A stretch of DNA of 49,187 nucleotides from Synechococcus sp. GreenBA-s (GTDB lineage Bacteria > Cyanobacteriota > Cyanobacteriia > PCC-6307 > Cyanobiaceae), in NCBI RefSeq assembly GCF_024345855.1, contig NZ_JAGQBX010000018.1, positions 1 to 49,187 of the forward strand, read 5' to 3'. Below are positions 21,040-33,180 of the stretch, piece after piece; position 1 is the first letter of the stretch, and the number at the start of each line of letters is the position of its first letter. The notes beneath the pieces are model-generated. The model was not told where the DNA came from, made no database searches, and was given only the letters and a program-made list of their open reading frames with translations. A program made the translations under genes and the position numbers.

Positions 21040-21043
<4 letters not shown>
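19718..21043 (+). CDS. Membrane sensor with CHASE3-like, HAMP-like and GAF domains, no kinase
   Basis: Protein of 441 residues. Transmembrane helix 1 (about 7-25) is followed by a helical extracytoplasmic domain (SDELARFLAGATQISSSVQAFTATGD split as LARFLAGATQ and QAFTATGDSQ), resembling CHASE3. Helix 2 (about 185-207) leads to a HAMP-like linker and a GAF domain (about 270-425). The GAF region (LAPLLGIASATFYL) is clearly similar to that of the next gene (VAPLLGVGHGAFYI). No HisKA, HATPase or output domain follows. ATG 19718 is used. The stop overlaps the next gene start as ATGA, so the two proteins are probably made together and may form a receptor pair. Confidence 0.85.
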
Positions 21044-26043
<5,000 letters not shown>

Positions 26044-26049
<6 letters not shown>

Positions 26050-26079
26050 CGCGCCCAGACCGCCTAGCGCGCCCAGACC
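26044..26079 (+). repeat. 18-bp tandem duplication at convergent stop codons
   Basis: GCCTAGCGCGCCCAGACC occurs twice in direct succession (26044-26061 and 26062-26079). CTAG in each copy supplies a stop in both directions. The first copy ends the hybrid kinase (TAG 26047-26049). The second ends umuC (CTA on the plus strand at 26064-26066). Confidence 0.95.
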
Positions 26080-27392
26080 GTGGGGATGTCGCTGAGGCGG
26101 GTGGTGGCTGCCCGCGACAGCCGTTCGCGGCGCATGGCCCAGGCCGGCCGCAGGCCGCAGGCGGCCCAGCCCACGGTGCCGCTGCCGTAGCGGCGGTTGA
26201 GGCCATCGACCGTGGCCATCAGCGCCTCGCGGCGCCGCTGCCGCCGGAGCAGCAGCGGCGCCAGCAGGTGGTGCTGCAGCTGGGTGTCGGGCTGGAGCTC
26301 CTGCAGCAGCACGCCCGCCTTCTGGAAGCGGCGGTGGGGTCGGAAGATCCGCTCCACCAGTGGCAGGGCCGCCGCCAGCAGCACGGCGGTGTCGTTGCTG
26401 GCCAGCGGCAGGCTGAGGCTGGCGGCCTTGGCGTAGAGGTCGCCGCTGAACGGGCTGGTGCGGGCGAACACCGTCAGGTGGCCGGCCCGCTGGTGCTGGC
26501 GGCGCAGTTTCTCGGCGGCCCGCACCACGTAGCTGGCCACGGCCTGGCGCAGGGGCTCCAGCTCGGTGATCGGACTGCCGAAGCTGCGGCTCACGCAGGT
26601 CTCGCGCTTGGGGCTCGGGGCCGTCGTGAGCGGCAGGCAGGCCCGGCCGCGCAGCTCCTGCTGCAGCCGCAGGCCCACCACCCCCGCCTTCGCCTTCAGC
26701 TCGCCGCTGGCCATGTCGCGCAGGGCCCGGGCATCGGCGACGCCACGCAGGCGGCACCAGCGGGCCAGCCGGCGGCCGATGCCCCACACCTCCTCGATCG
26801 GCACGGCCTCCAGCCACGGGTCCGGGTCGTCCGCGGCCCCCAGGTCGAACACGCCGCCGTGGCTGGGATTGCCCTTGGCGAGCCGATTGGCCACTTTGGC
26901 GAGCACCTTGGTGGGGGCGATGCCGATGGCCACCGGCAGCCCCAGCTCCTGCAGGAGGCGGGCCCGCAGCTCCCGGGCCCAGGGCCCCAGATCGCCGCCG
27001 GCGGGGCGGTGCAGCCGCCCGAAGGCCTCATCGATCGAGTAGATCTCCAGCTCGGCCAGCCAGGGCTCGAGGCTGGCCATCAGCCGGGCGCTCATGTCGC
27101 CGTAGAGGGCGTAGTTGGAGCTGCGCACCACCACGCCGTGGCGCTCGATCAGCGCCCGCACCTGGAAGTAGGGCTTGCCCATGGGCAGGCCCAGGGCGCG
27201 GGCCTCGGCACTGCGGGCCACGACGCAGCCGTCGTTGTTGGAGAGCACCACCAGGGGGCGGCCCATCAGGGCCGGATCGAGGGCCTGCTCGCAGGAGGCA
27301 TAGAAGTTGTTGGCGTCGATCAGCACGGTGGCCTGCGGAGCCCGGCCTGGGCCGCCGTCATCGGCCCGATCGCGTCCAGGGGGGTCTGCCAA
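26064..27392 (-). CDS. umuC: Y-family DNA polymerase V catalytic subunit UmuC
   Basis: Error-prone lesion-bypass polymerase that works with cleaved UmuD. The 442-residue protein has the N-terminal catalytic motif VLIDANNFYASCEQ, the NNDGCVVARS finger region, the palm motif YSIDEAFGRL with adjacent Asp-Glu, and VAIGIAPTKVLAKVANRLAK. A UmuC-type C-terminal domain (ETCVSRSFGSPITEL) follows. TTG 27392 is the upstream start; GTG 27326 would begin directly at MLIDANN. A LexA-like box lies 33 bases before the TTG. Its partner umuD is not adjacent but 3.5 kb away, beyond a c-di-GMP cassette. The gene converges on the hybrid kinase with 14 bases between stops. Confidence 0.95.
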   Translation of the reverse strand: MADPPGRDRADDGGPGRAPQATVLIDANNFYASCEQALDPALMGRPLVVLSNNDGCVVARSAEARALGLPMGKPYFQVRALIERHGVVVRSSNYALYGDMSARLMASLEPWLAELEIYSIDEAFGRLHRPAGGDLGPWARELRARLLQELGLPVAIGIAPTKVLAKVANRLAKGNPSHGGVFDLGAADDPDPWLEAVPIEEVWGIGRRLARWCRLRGVADARALRDMASGELKAKAGVVGLRLQQELRGRACLPLTTAPSPKRETCVSRSFGSPITELEPLRQAVASYVVRAAEKLRRQHQRAGHLTVFARTSPFSGDLYAKAASLSLPLASNDTAVLLAAALPLVERIFRPHRRFQKAGVLLQELQPDTQLQHHLLAPLLLRRQRRREALMATVDGLNRRYGSGTVGWAACGLRPAWAMRRERLSRAATTRLSDIPTVWAR

Positions 27393-27425
27393 GGCTCGGC
27401 CGCGCCGCCACCGGAATTCCTGGAT

Positions 27426-27439
27426 AGTAGATCCGTACT
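27426..27439 (-). promoter_or_regulatory. LexA-like (SOS) box upstream of umuC
   Basis: Minus-strand AGTACGGATCTACT fits the cyanobacterial LexA consensus RGTACNNNDGTWCB with one mismatch. It shares AGTACxGATxxACT with the box before umuD. It ends 33 bases before TTG 27392. The consensus is recalled from published work on Anabaena-type LexA. Confidence 0.6.
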
Positions 27440-27509
27440 GGCTGTTCTGCCTCGGGTTGGCTGCCGCTGCCGGCGGCCTGTGGGGCTCGTGCTGCGTCGC
27501 CCGCCGCTC

Positions 27510-29015
27510 TCAGCCCGCCATCACCCGATTGCGCCCGGCCTGCTTGGCGCGGTAAAGCTCCCCATCCACCCGCCGGAACCAGGATTCCGCCGACTCCAGC
27601 GGCCGCCGCTGCGCCACCCCGAAGCTGGCCGTCACCGTGCCCACGCCCTCGATGGGGGTCTCGGCCACCAGCCGCCGCAGCTTCTCTGCCAGCTGGTGCG
27701 CCTCCTTGCCAGTGCTATGGGGCATCAGCACCAGGAACTCCTCGCCGCCCCAGCGGCCCAGGCCATCGCTCTCGCGCAGGTGGGCCCGCACCCGCCCGGC
27801 CAGCTCCACCAGCACCCGATCCCCCGCCGCATGGCCGAAGCGGTCGTTGATCGCCTTGAAGTGGTCGATGTCGAACAGCACCAGGGCCAGCTCGTCGCCG
27901 TAGCGGTCGGCGCGATCGAGCTCGCTGCGCACCCGCTCATCCAGCTGGCGCCGGTTCCAGAGGCCGGTGAGGGGATCGGTGTGGGCCAGCCAGGCCAGCT
28001 TGTGGTGATGGCCGTCGGTGAGCCGGAACACCAGCAGCAGGGCCAGGATCAGGGTGAGCAGCGCCGTGAGGCTGATCTGCAGCAGCGACGACCACAGGGG
28101 CCCGGAGGGCACGCGCAGGGGCTGGCTCACCACCAGGGTCCAGTTCAGTTCGGGAATGCGCTTGGTGCGCACATAGATCAGCTCCCCGCCCTGCCGGAAC
28201 TGGAAGGTGTTCCTGGCTTGGTCGCGGAAGCCGTCGCGCAGGCGCTGCTGGCCGATGGCCCGCTGGAGCAGCGGCGGCGGCGGGGCCTGCCCGCGTCGGG
28301 GGCTCAACAGGATGCGGCCCCGATCGTCCAGGAACATCACCTGAATGCCGTTGGTCCGCTCGGCCTGCTGAATCCGCCTGTTCAGCTGGCTGGTGGAGCG
28401 TCCGAGGCCCACGGCCCCCAGGAAACGGCCGCCATCACCCAGCAGCTTGTAATTCACGAACACCGTGGTCCGGCTCAGATCGGCGGTGTCGCGATCGAGA
28501 TTCACCTCGTAGGGGGAGGAGTTGGCGCGCAGCCGGAAGAACCAGGCGTCCTGGGCGCTGCCCGGTGACACCGTCTTGAGGATGCCGGTGGGGTGGTAGT
28601 AGCGCCGCGAGGCCTCGGACACGAAGAAGGTCGTGGTGGCCCCGTGCTGGGCCTGCACCCGGCTCAGGTGGCGCCGCACGGCGGCCTCAGGCTGCTCGCC
28701 CTGGTTCACCCAGTCGATCAGCAGGGTGTTGGCCGCCATGCCGGAGGCGAACAGGATCGGCTGCACGAAGTCGTGCTGGAGGTCGGCGGAGAGGGCGTCC
28801 AGGGTGAGGGGCAGCGTGGATTCCACCACCTGGCGACGGGCTGCCGCGAGGGCGTTGGCATAGGTGAACAGGGCCACCGCACCGAAGCCCAGGGTGAGAA
28901 TCACGCTCAGCTGCACCGAGAGCCACCAGCGGTCCCGGGCGAGGCTGTCCTGCGGCTGCAGGCGCCGCCAGCGTGCCCGCAGCCGCGGGCCGATTGATCC
29001 GAGGGTCACGCTCAA
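27510..29015 (-). CDS. Membrane diguanylate cyclase with extracytoplasmic sensor (GGEEF)
   Basis: Protein of 501 residues predicted to make cyclic-di-GMP from two GTP. Two transmembrane helices (about 33-55 and 309-330) flank a large extracytoplasmic domain of Cache type (TTFFVSEASRRYYHPTG, TTVFVNYKLLGDGG). The GGDEF domain (about 340-500) starts DPLTGLWNRRQLDE and has an intact active site GGEEF (423-427). The inhibitory I-site RxxD (RESD, 414-417) lies five residues upstream, so product feedback is likely. TTG 29015 overlaps the stop of the upstream truncated HD-GYP gene as TTGA. umuC lies 117 bases downstream on the same strand. Confidence 0.94.
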   Translation of the reverse strand: MSVTLGSIGPRLRARWRRLQPQDSLARDRWWLSVQLSVILTLGFGAVALFTYANALAAARRQVVESTLPLTLDALSADLQHDFVQPILFASGMAANTLLIDWVNQGEQPEAAVRRHLSRVQAQHGATTTFFVSEASRRYYHPTGILKTVSPGSAQDAWFFRLRANSSPYEVNLDRDTADLSRTTVFVNYKLLGDGGRFLGAVGLGRSTSQLNRRIQQAERTNGIQVMFLDDRGRILLSPRRGQAPPPPLLQRAIGQQRLRDGFRDQARNTFQFRQGGELIYVRTKRIPELNWTLVVSQPLRVPSGPLWSSLLQISLTALLTLILALLLVFRLTDGHHHKLAWLAHTDPLTGLWNRRQLDERVRSELDRADRYGDELALVLFDIDHFKAINDRFGHAAGDRVLVELAGRVRAHLRESDGLGRWGGEEFLVLMPHSTGKEAHQLAEKLRRLVAETPIEGVGTVTASFGVAQRRPLESAESWFRRVDGELYRAKQAGRNRVMAG

Positions 29016-29509
29016 GCCAGTGGCCCCTCCGGGATTGAGGCGACCAGCTCCCGTTGCCCCTGGGGCCGGGAGCGCTCGCTATCGGGTGTGGCCTCGAAGA
29101 TCTGCCGGAATGGCTCACTCACCTGGAGGCAGCCCTCCATCCGGGAGGCGGCGAACTTTGTGCCTGTCAGGGTCACGACGGTGTCGACCACCTGTGCGTG
29201 GGGCAGCGCTTCCATGTGGCAGCGTCTGGAGGCCAGGCCGTCGTAGACGTCGAGGATGGCCATGATCCGGGCCACCAGGGGAATGGACTCGCCGCTCAGG
29301 CCCTGGGTATAGCCGCTGCCATCCCAGTTTTCGTGGTGGGAGAGGGCCAGATTCTTGGCCATCTCGAACACTAATGTGTCGTGAATGTCGATGTCCTGTC
29401 TTAGGCGCTCGAGGATATTAAACCCGATCTGGGGATACAGCTGCATTGTGGCCTGCTCCTCGGCCGTCAACCTGTCGGGTTTCTTGACGATCGCGTCCGG
29501 GATGCCCAC
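29012..29509 (-). CDS. 5'-truncated HD-GYP domain fragment, probable pseudogene
   Basis: The reading frame encodes only the second part of an HD-GYP domain. GTG 29509 begins just after the HD motif. The frame stays open upstream to a TGA at 29633-29635 and includes DLDGLSLAVPLHDIGGKVGIPD, so the HD pair is encoded but without an ATG or GTG before it. The N-terminal helices (about 60 residues) are missing, an extra Gly follows HDIG, and GYP has become GYT (DGSGYTQG). Later motifs SHHENWDGSGY and AILDVYDGL remain. It looks like a paralogue of the neighbouring HD-GYP gene whose 5' part was deleted. Its stop overlaps the diguanylate cyclase start (TTGA), so it may persist as a translational coupler. 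Confidence 0.75.
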   Translation of the reverse strand: MGIPDAIVKKPDRLTAEEQATMQLYPQIGFNILERLRQDIDIHDTLVFEMAKNLALSHHENWDGSGYTQGLSGESIPLVARIMAILDVYDGLASRRCHMEALPHAQVVDTVVTLTGTKFAASRMEGCLQVSEPFRQIFEATPDSERSRPQGQRELVASIPEGPLA

Positions 29510-29632
29510 TTTGCCGCCGATGTCGTGCAGGGGAACGGCCAGCGAGAGGCCATCTAGATCGACCCTCCCCCCCCGGCAGTGGCAGGCTGAGGCGGCTGGC
29601 CGCCCCCGACCGGGCCCTGGCGCGGCTCCGCC

Positions 29633-30805
29633 TCAGTCGGTCAGGGCATCCTGGTGGCGGTCGCCGATGGCGGCCACCTCCTCGGCATGGCGCTCGATCG
29701 CGGCCACGCAGTTGCCGTCGAGCTTGCCGGCGGCCACCAGCCGGTTGAGCTCGGCGCAGGCCTCCGCCACCGACCAGGCCGGCTTGTAGGGCCTCCGGCT
29801 GGTGAGGGCATCGAACACGTCGGCCACGGCCACGATGCGCGCCTCCAGGGGGATCTGCTCGCCCCGCAGGCCCAGGGGATAGCCGGAGCCGTCGAGCTGT
29901 TCGTGGTGGCCGCCCACGATGGCCCGCAGCACGTCGGAATCGGGCAGGTCCTGCAGGGCGAACTCCCCCAGGATCTTGTCGATGATCTCCAGGCCCAGGG
30001 TCACGTGGGTTTCCATGATCCGGCGCTCCTCGGGATCCAGCCGGCCCGGCTTGAGCAGGATCCGATCGGGAATGCCGATCTTGCCGATGTCGTGCAGCGG
30101 CGCGAACAGGAACACGTGCTCGATGAACTCATCGCTGAGGCCGTGGGAGGGCGCCAGGTCGCGGGCGATCAGGCGGGAGGTGTGGGCCATCCGGTCGAGG
30201 TGGCCGCCGGTCTCGAAGTCGCGCAGGTGGGCGAAGTCGCGGGCCACCTGGGCGGAGGCCATGATCGAGCGAACGGCGCTGAGCTCGTTCGAGATCGTCA
30301 TGTTGATCAGCCGGGTGAACAGCCCCAGGTTGCGCTGCACGATCGGCGTGAAGGCCGCCAGCTGGCAGGAGTCGTAGAACACGAAGCCGATGAACTGCCC
30401 CTGGTCGGTGAGCGGCACCGTGAGCGAGGAGCGGTAGCCCTGCTCCAGCAGCCAGTTGGAGTGGAGGCTGTTGGGTTTCACCACGGCCTGGATGTCGTCG
30501 ATCACCCGCGGCCGGCCGCTGCTGGCGATGGCGCTGAGGGAGGCGCTCTCCTTCAGGGGGAATTCGTAGCCCTTGATCGCCTCGCCGCTGCGGGTGCTGT
30601 TCACGAAGGTCTTGAGCCGATCGCTGTCGTCGTCGTAGAGCACGCAGGCGATGCGATCGATGCAGGGCACCAGCTCCAGCAGCTGGTCGTGCAGCTGGGA
30701 GAGCCGATCGTTCAGCAGGCGGCTCAGCTCCTCCTCGCCGGTGTGCACCACCTGGGAGCTCGAGCCCGGGATCACGTTGAGGGTCAGGGCGATCGGATTG
30801 GTCAT
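29633..30805 (-). CDS. GAF and HD-GYP domain c-di-GMP phosphodiesterase
   Basis: Protein of 390 residues. A GAF-like domain fills about residues 30-185 (RIACVLYDDDSDRLKTFV, GYRSSLTVPLTDQGQFIGFV). The HD-GYP domain (about 190-375) has His238-Asp239 in FAPLHDIGKIGIPD, THVTLG, GGHHEQLDGSGYPLG and VAVADVFDALTSRRPYKP. All HD-GYP metal ligands appear to be present, so hydrolysis of cyclic-di-GMP is likely. There is no receiver domain or membrane segment; control presumably comes through ligand binding to GAF. ATG 30805 is clear. It lies 88 bases downstream of umuD, with a hairpin between, and precedes the truncated paralogue. Confidence 0.93.
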   Translation of the reverse strand: MTNPIALTLNVIPGSSSQVVHTGEEELSRLLNDRLSQLHDQLLELVPCIDRIACVLYDDDSDRLKTFVNSTRSGEAIKGYEFPLKESASLSAIASSGRPRVIDDIQAVVKPNSLHSNWLLEQGYRSSLTVPLTDQGQFIGFVFYDSCQLAAFTPIVQRNLGLFTRLINMTISNELSAVRSIMASAQVARDFAHLRDFETGGHLDRMAHTSRLIARDLAPSHGLSDEFIEHVFLFAPLHDIGKIGIPDRILLKPGRLDPEERRIMETHVTLGLEIIDKILGEFALQDLPDSDVLRAIVGGHHEQLDGSGYPLGLRGEQIPLEARIVAVADVFDALTSRRPYKPAWSVAEACAELNRLVAAGKLDGNCVAAIERHAEEVAAIGDRHQDALTD

Positions 30806-30827
30806 GCTGGTGTTCCACCCGTGGCGG

Positions 30828-30848
30828 CCCTACCCCTTCAAGGTAGGG
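30828..30848 (-). repeat. Hairpin between umuD and the HD-GYP gene
   Basis: CCCTACC (30828-30834) and GGTAGGG (30842-30848) form a perfect 7-bp stem with a 7-base loop. No T-run follows on the minus strand. It could weaken read-through from umuD into the HD-GYP gene, or shape that gene's leader. Confidence 0.5.
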
Positions 30849-30893
30849 AGATGCTCCGATTGGCGCAGCCGCCGGTGCTGGCGGGCCCGGGGC

Positions 30894-31394
30894 TCAGAGG
30901 GCGTGGATCACATGCACGGCCACGCCCCAGATCAGCACCTCGCCGCACTGCTCCAGCTCCAGGGGCGGATAGGCGGGATGGGCGGCCTCCAGCCGCAGCC
31001 GGCCCTGGCAGCGCACCAGGCGCTTGAGGGTGAAGGCCCCGTCCAGCACGGCCACCACGACCCGGCCGGGGCGGGGATCGAGGCTGCGGTCCACCACCAG
31101 CAGGTCGCCGTGGTGGATGCCGGCGCCGGTCATCGAGTCGCCGCTCACCCGCAGGAAGAAGGTGCTGCTGGGATGGCGGATCAGCTGCTCGTTGAGGTCG
31201 ATGCCGACCTCGATGTAGTCGTCGGCGGGGCTGGGGAAGCCGGCGGCCACGCTCTCGCCGGCCAGCGGCAGCCGCAGCGGCAGGCACGGCGGGGTGCGCG
31301 CTGGCAGCAGGCCCGGTGGGAGTCGCTCCGGTGGGAGCCGGTCGGGCGGGCACGGGCCTGGCGGGAGCCGGTCTGGTGGCAGGACATCGCCCAT
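30894..31394 (-). CDS. umuD: UmuD, self-cleaving mutagenesis protein with Pro-rich N-terminus
   Basis: LexA-like serine peptidase whose RecA-stimulated self-cleavage activates DNA polymerase V. The 166-residue protein has the cleavage site Ala51-Gly52 in VAAGFPSPADDY, nucleophile Ser87 in RVSGDSMTGAGI and general base Lys124 in GAFTLKRL. All align well with E. coli UmuD. The segment before the cleavage site is about 25 residues longer than in E. coli and consists of repeated LPPDR/LPPGL-type units. ATG 31394 is 29 bases after a LexA-like box. umuC lies 3.5 kb downstream beyond three signalling genes. Without the partner or SOS box it might be called a LexA-like repressor, but it has no HTH. 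Confidence 0.94.
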   Translation of the reverse strand: MGDVLPPDRLPPGPCPPDRLPPERLPPGLLPARTPPCLPLRLPLAGESVAAGFPSPADDYIEVGIDLNEQLIRHPSSTFFLRVSGDSMTGAGIHHGDLLVVDRSLDPRPGRVVVAVLDGAFTLKRLVRCQGRLRLEAAHPAYPPLELEQCGEVLIWGVAVHVIHAL

Positions 31395-31423
31395 CGGGCC
31401 CGCAGCAACGCGCCCGCCAGGCT

Positions 31424-31437
31424 AGTTCATCTGTACT
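31424..31437 (-). promoter_or_regulatory. LexA-like (SOS) box upstream of umuD
   Basis: Minus-strand AGTACAGATGAACT fits RGTACNNNDGTWCB with one mismatch and is near-identical to the box before umuC. It ends 29 bases before ATG 31394, almost the same spacing as at umuC. Confidence 0.6.
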
Positions 31438-31463
31438 GGTAGATCGTGCGGTGTGGGCGGGGC

Positions 31464-32039
31464 TCAGCGCAGGCCCGCCAGCTCGCCGCGGCCGTGGCGC
31501 TCGGCCAGGGCGTCGTAGCCGCCGATGAAGACGCCATCGATGAACACCTGGGGCACCGATCCCTCGGCCCGGGGCTCCACCAGCGCATGGGGGATGCCGA
31601 GGGTGCGCAGCATGCGCAGGGCCCGCGCCGAATAGGGGCAGCCCGGTTTCACGGCGATCGCCACCCGCGGTTGACCGGCGGCAGGGGCCTGGGCGGGGGG
31701 CTCCGCTGCCGGCTCCGCCAGCACCCCCACCAGCAGGTCCGCGCCCTTGAGCACCAGGCTGCCGGGCTCCAGGTGGCCGCCCCACACCTGGCAGTCGCCA
31801 TCGGAGAAGCTCAGGTGCAGGTGCACCCCCTCGGGTCCCACGGTGCCCTGCAGGCTGATGATCTCGAAGTCGCCCTGCAGCACGGTGGGGCCGCCGGGCC
31901 CCGGGCACTGGAACGCCACCTGCGACAGGTTGCCCACCACCCCGAGCACGAAGCCCGGCGCGTTCTGCGCCCGCCCCAGCTGCACCAGGCTGCGGTGCAG
32001 ATCGCTGCCGGGGCCGAGCTTCAGCGGCACGGGACGCAT
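31464..32039 (-). CDS. PPC/DUF296 domain fused to glutaredoxin
   Basis: Protein of 191 residues with two recognisable domains. Residues 1-105 are a PPC (DUF296) domain: MRPVPLKLGPGSDL, FVLGVVGNLSQVAFQ, GDFEIISLQGTVGPEGVHLHLSFSD and WGGHLEPGSLV. Residues 124-191 are glutaredoxin-like: active site PGCPYSARALRMLRTLGI, cis-Pro segment SVPQVFIDGVFIGG and a final helix. A Pro/Ala-rich linker joins them. Grx reduces disulfides or glutathione adducts, while PPC domains trimerise and occur in plant AT-hook proteins. The fusion suggests a redox-controlled PPC trimer. ATG 32039 is used. The gene ends 69 bases from umuD's start and has no link to it in function that I can see. Confidence 0.85.
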   Translation of the reverse strand: MRPVPLKLGPGSDLHRSLVQLGRAQNAPGFVLGVVGNLSQVAFQCPGPGGPTVLQGDFEIISLQGTVGPEGVHLHLSFSDGDCQVWGGHLEPGSLVLKGADLLVGVLAEPAAEPPAQAPAAGQPRVAIAVKPGCPYSARALRMLRTLGIPHALVEPRAEGSVPQVFIDGVFIGGYDALAERHGRGELAGLR

Positions 32040-32147
32040 GGCGTTCCAGGGGGGATCGGAGCCCGCCAGCCTAGGCAGCGCCCGGTGCCGGGCCGCTTCG
32101 CTTCACTGGCAGGGATCGGCGCCGCCGCCTGCCCCCACGAACCACCC

Positions 32148-32729
32148 ATGACCCAGCTGCAGCTCAGCACCCTCGCCGGCTGCGGCCTGGCCATCGGCGC
32201 CTATCCCCGCTTCCGCTACGACGCCCGCGGCGGCGGCGGCCTGGGCCAGCTGGCGGCGGCGATGGGCCCCGGCGGGGGCGGTGATGGTGGCGAGGGCCCA
32301 GGCCCCCGGGCCCTGCGCTTTGAGCCGTCAGGCCTGCGGATCCCCGACCTCGATGGCCGCACCACCCGCTGGCTGGGCCTGCCGCTGCCCCCGGGCCTGG
32401 CGATCGCCATCGCGCCGGAGCAGCTGGAGGGCCAGCTCGATCCCGCCAGCGGCCAGCTGGAGCTGCGCTTCCGGGCCCGCTTCCGCTTCCGGATCGGCGC
32501 GCTGCTGCAGGCCCCCGACCTGCTGATCGACGCCCAGCTCGGCACCGGCCCCGTGGCCGGCCGGCGCCATCGGGCCGAGGGCCAGCCCCTCGATGGCCAG
32601 GGTCAGGCGCTGCTGGTGGGGGTGGCCACGGTGCAGCCCAGCGGCGCGGCCTGGCTGGATCGCTTCCTGGGCCTGCCCGATGAGGCCCTGGCGATCCTGC
32701 GCTGCCGGCTCGGGCCCTGGGCCGGCTGA
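32148..32729 (+). CDS. Conserved-looking hypothetical protein
   Basis: Protein of 193 residues, soluble, with no signal peptide or membrane helix. It starts MTQLQLSTLAGCGLAIGAYPRF, has a Gly-rich insertion near residues 27-50, and then beta-rich sequence (GLPLPPGLAIAIAPEQLEGQL, GQLELRFRARFRFRIG, LLIDAQLGTGPVAG). I do not recognise the family. ATG 32148 was chosen because the long upstream extension of the frame lies opposite the PPC-glutaredoxin gene and looks non-coding. The gene converges on rlmH with nine bases between stops. Codon use matches its neighbours. Confidence 0.7.
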   Translation: MTQLQLSTLAGCGLAIGAYPRFRYDARGGGGLGQLAAAMGPGGGGDGGEGPGPRALRFEPSGLRIPDLDGRTTRWLGLPLPPGLAIAIAPEQLEGQLDPASGQLELRFRARFRFRIGALLQAPDLLIDAQLGTGPVAGRRHRAEGQPLDGQGQALLVGVATVQPSGAAWLDRFLGLPDEALAILRCRLGPWAG

Positions 32730-32738
32730 GTTCAGGCC

Positions 32739-33176
32739 TCAGGCCTTGTGATACGGGCCGCCCTGCTGGATCGTCTGGGCGCGGTAGAGCTGCTCCACCA
32801 GCAGGAGTCGCGCCAGCTCGTGGGGAAAGGTCATCGGCGAGAGGCTCAGCAGCCAGCGGGCCCGGGCCTTGAGGGCCGGATCGAGGCCGTCGGCGCCGCC
32901 GATCACGAAGGCCAGCCGCTCCGAACCCAGCCCCTCCAGCCGCCGCGCCAGCGGCACCGAGCCCAGCTGTTCACCCTCCTCGCTCAGGCCGATCAGCTGC
33001 TCGTCGGGCCGCAGGGCCGCCAGCACCGCTTCCGCTTCCCGGGCCGGGGTGGAGTCCTTGAGTTCCACGATCTGCAGGCCCGGCAGGCGCTTGAGGTAGA
33101 GGGCCAGGCCGTCGCCCACCCAGCGCCTGCGCAGCTTGCCCACGGCGAGCACGCGGATCCGGGCGGGGTTCAGCAC
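32739..33176 (-). CDS. rlmH: 23S rRNA pseudouridine(1915)-N3-methyltransferase RlmH
   Basis: SPOUT-class methyltransferase that modifies pseudouridine 1915 in helix 69 of 23S rRNA. The 145-residue length is slightly below the E. coli protein. Family motifs are [12 protein letters not shown] (SAM site) and [17 protein letters not shown] followed by [18 protein letters not shown] at the C-terminus. GTG 33176 is the likely start, four bases after the fmt stop, so both are probably in one operon with pmbA and tldD homologues upstream. Confidence 0.96.
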   Translation of the reverse strand: MLNPARIRVLAVGKLRRRWVGDGLALYLKRLPGLQIVELKDSTPAREAEAVLAALRPDEQLIGLSEEGEQLGSVPLARRLEGLGSERLAFVIGGADGLDPALKARARWLLSLSPMTFPHELARLLLVEQLYRAQTIQQGGPYHKA

Positions 33177-33180
33177 CGCC

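Noticed and set aside
30838-31908. Long minus-strand frame overlapping umuD and the PPC-glutaredoxin gene
   Set aside because: Arg/Pro/Gly-rich translation typical of an alternative frame in high-GC DNA. The real genes have clear family motifs in other frames.
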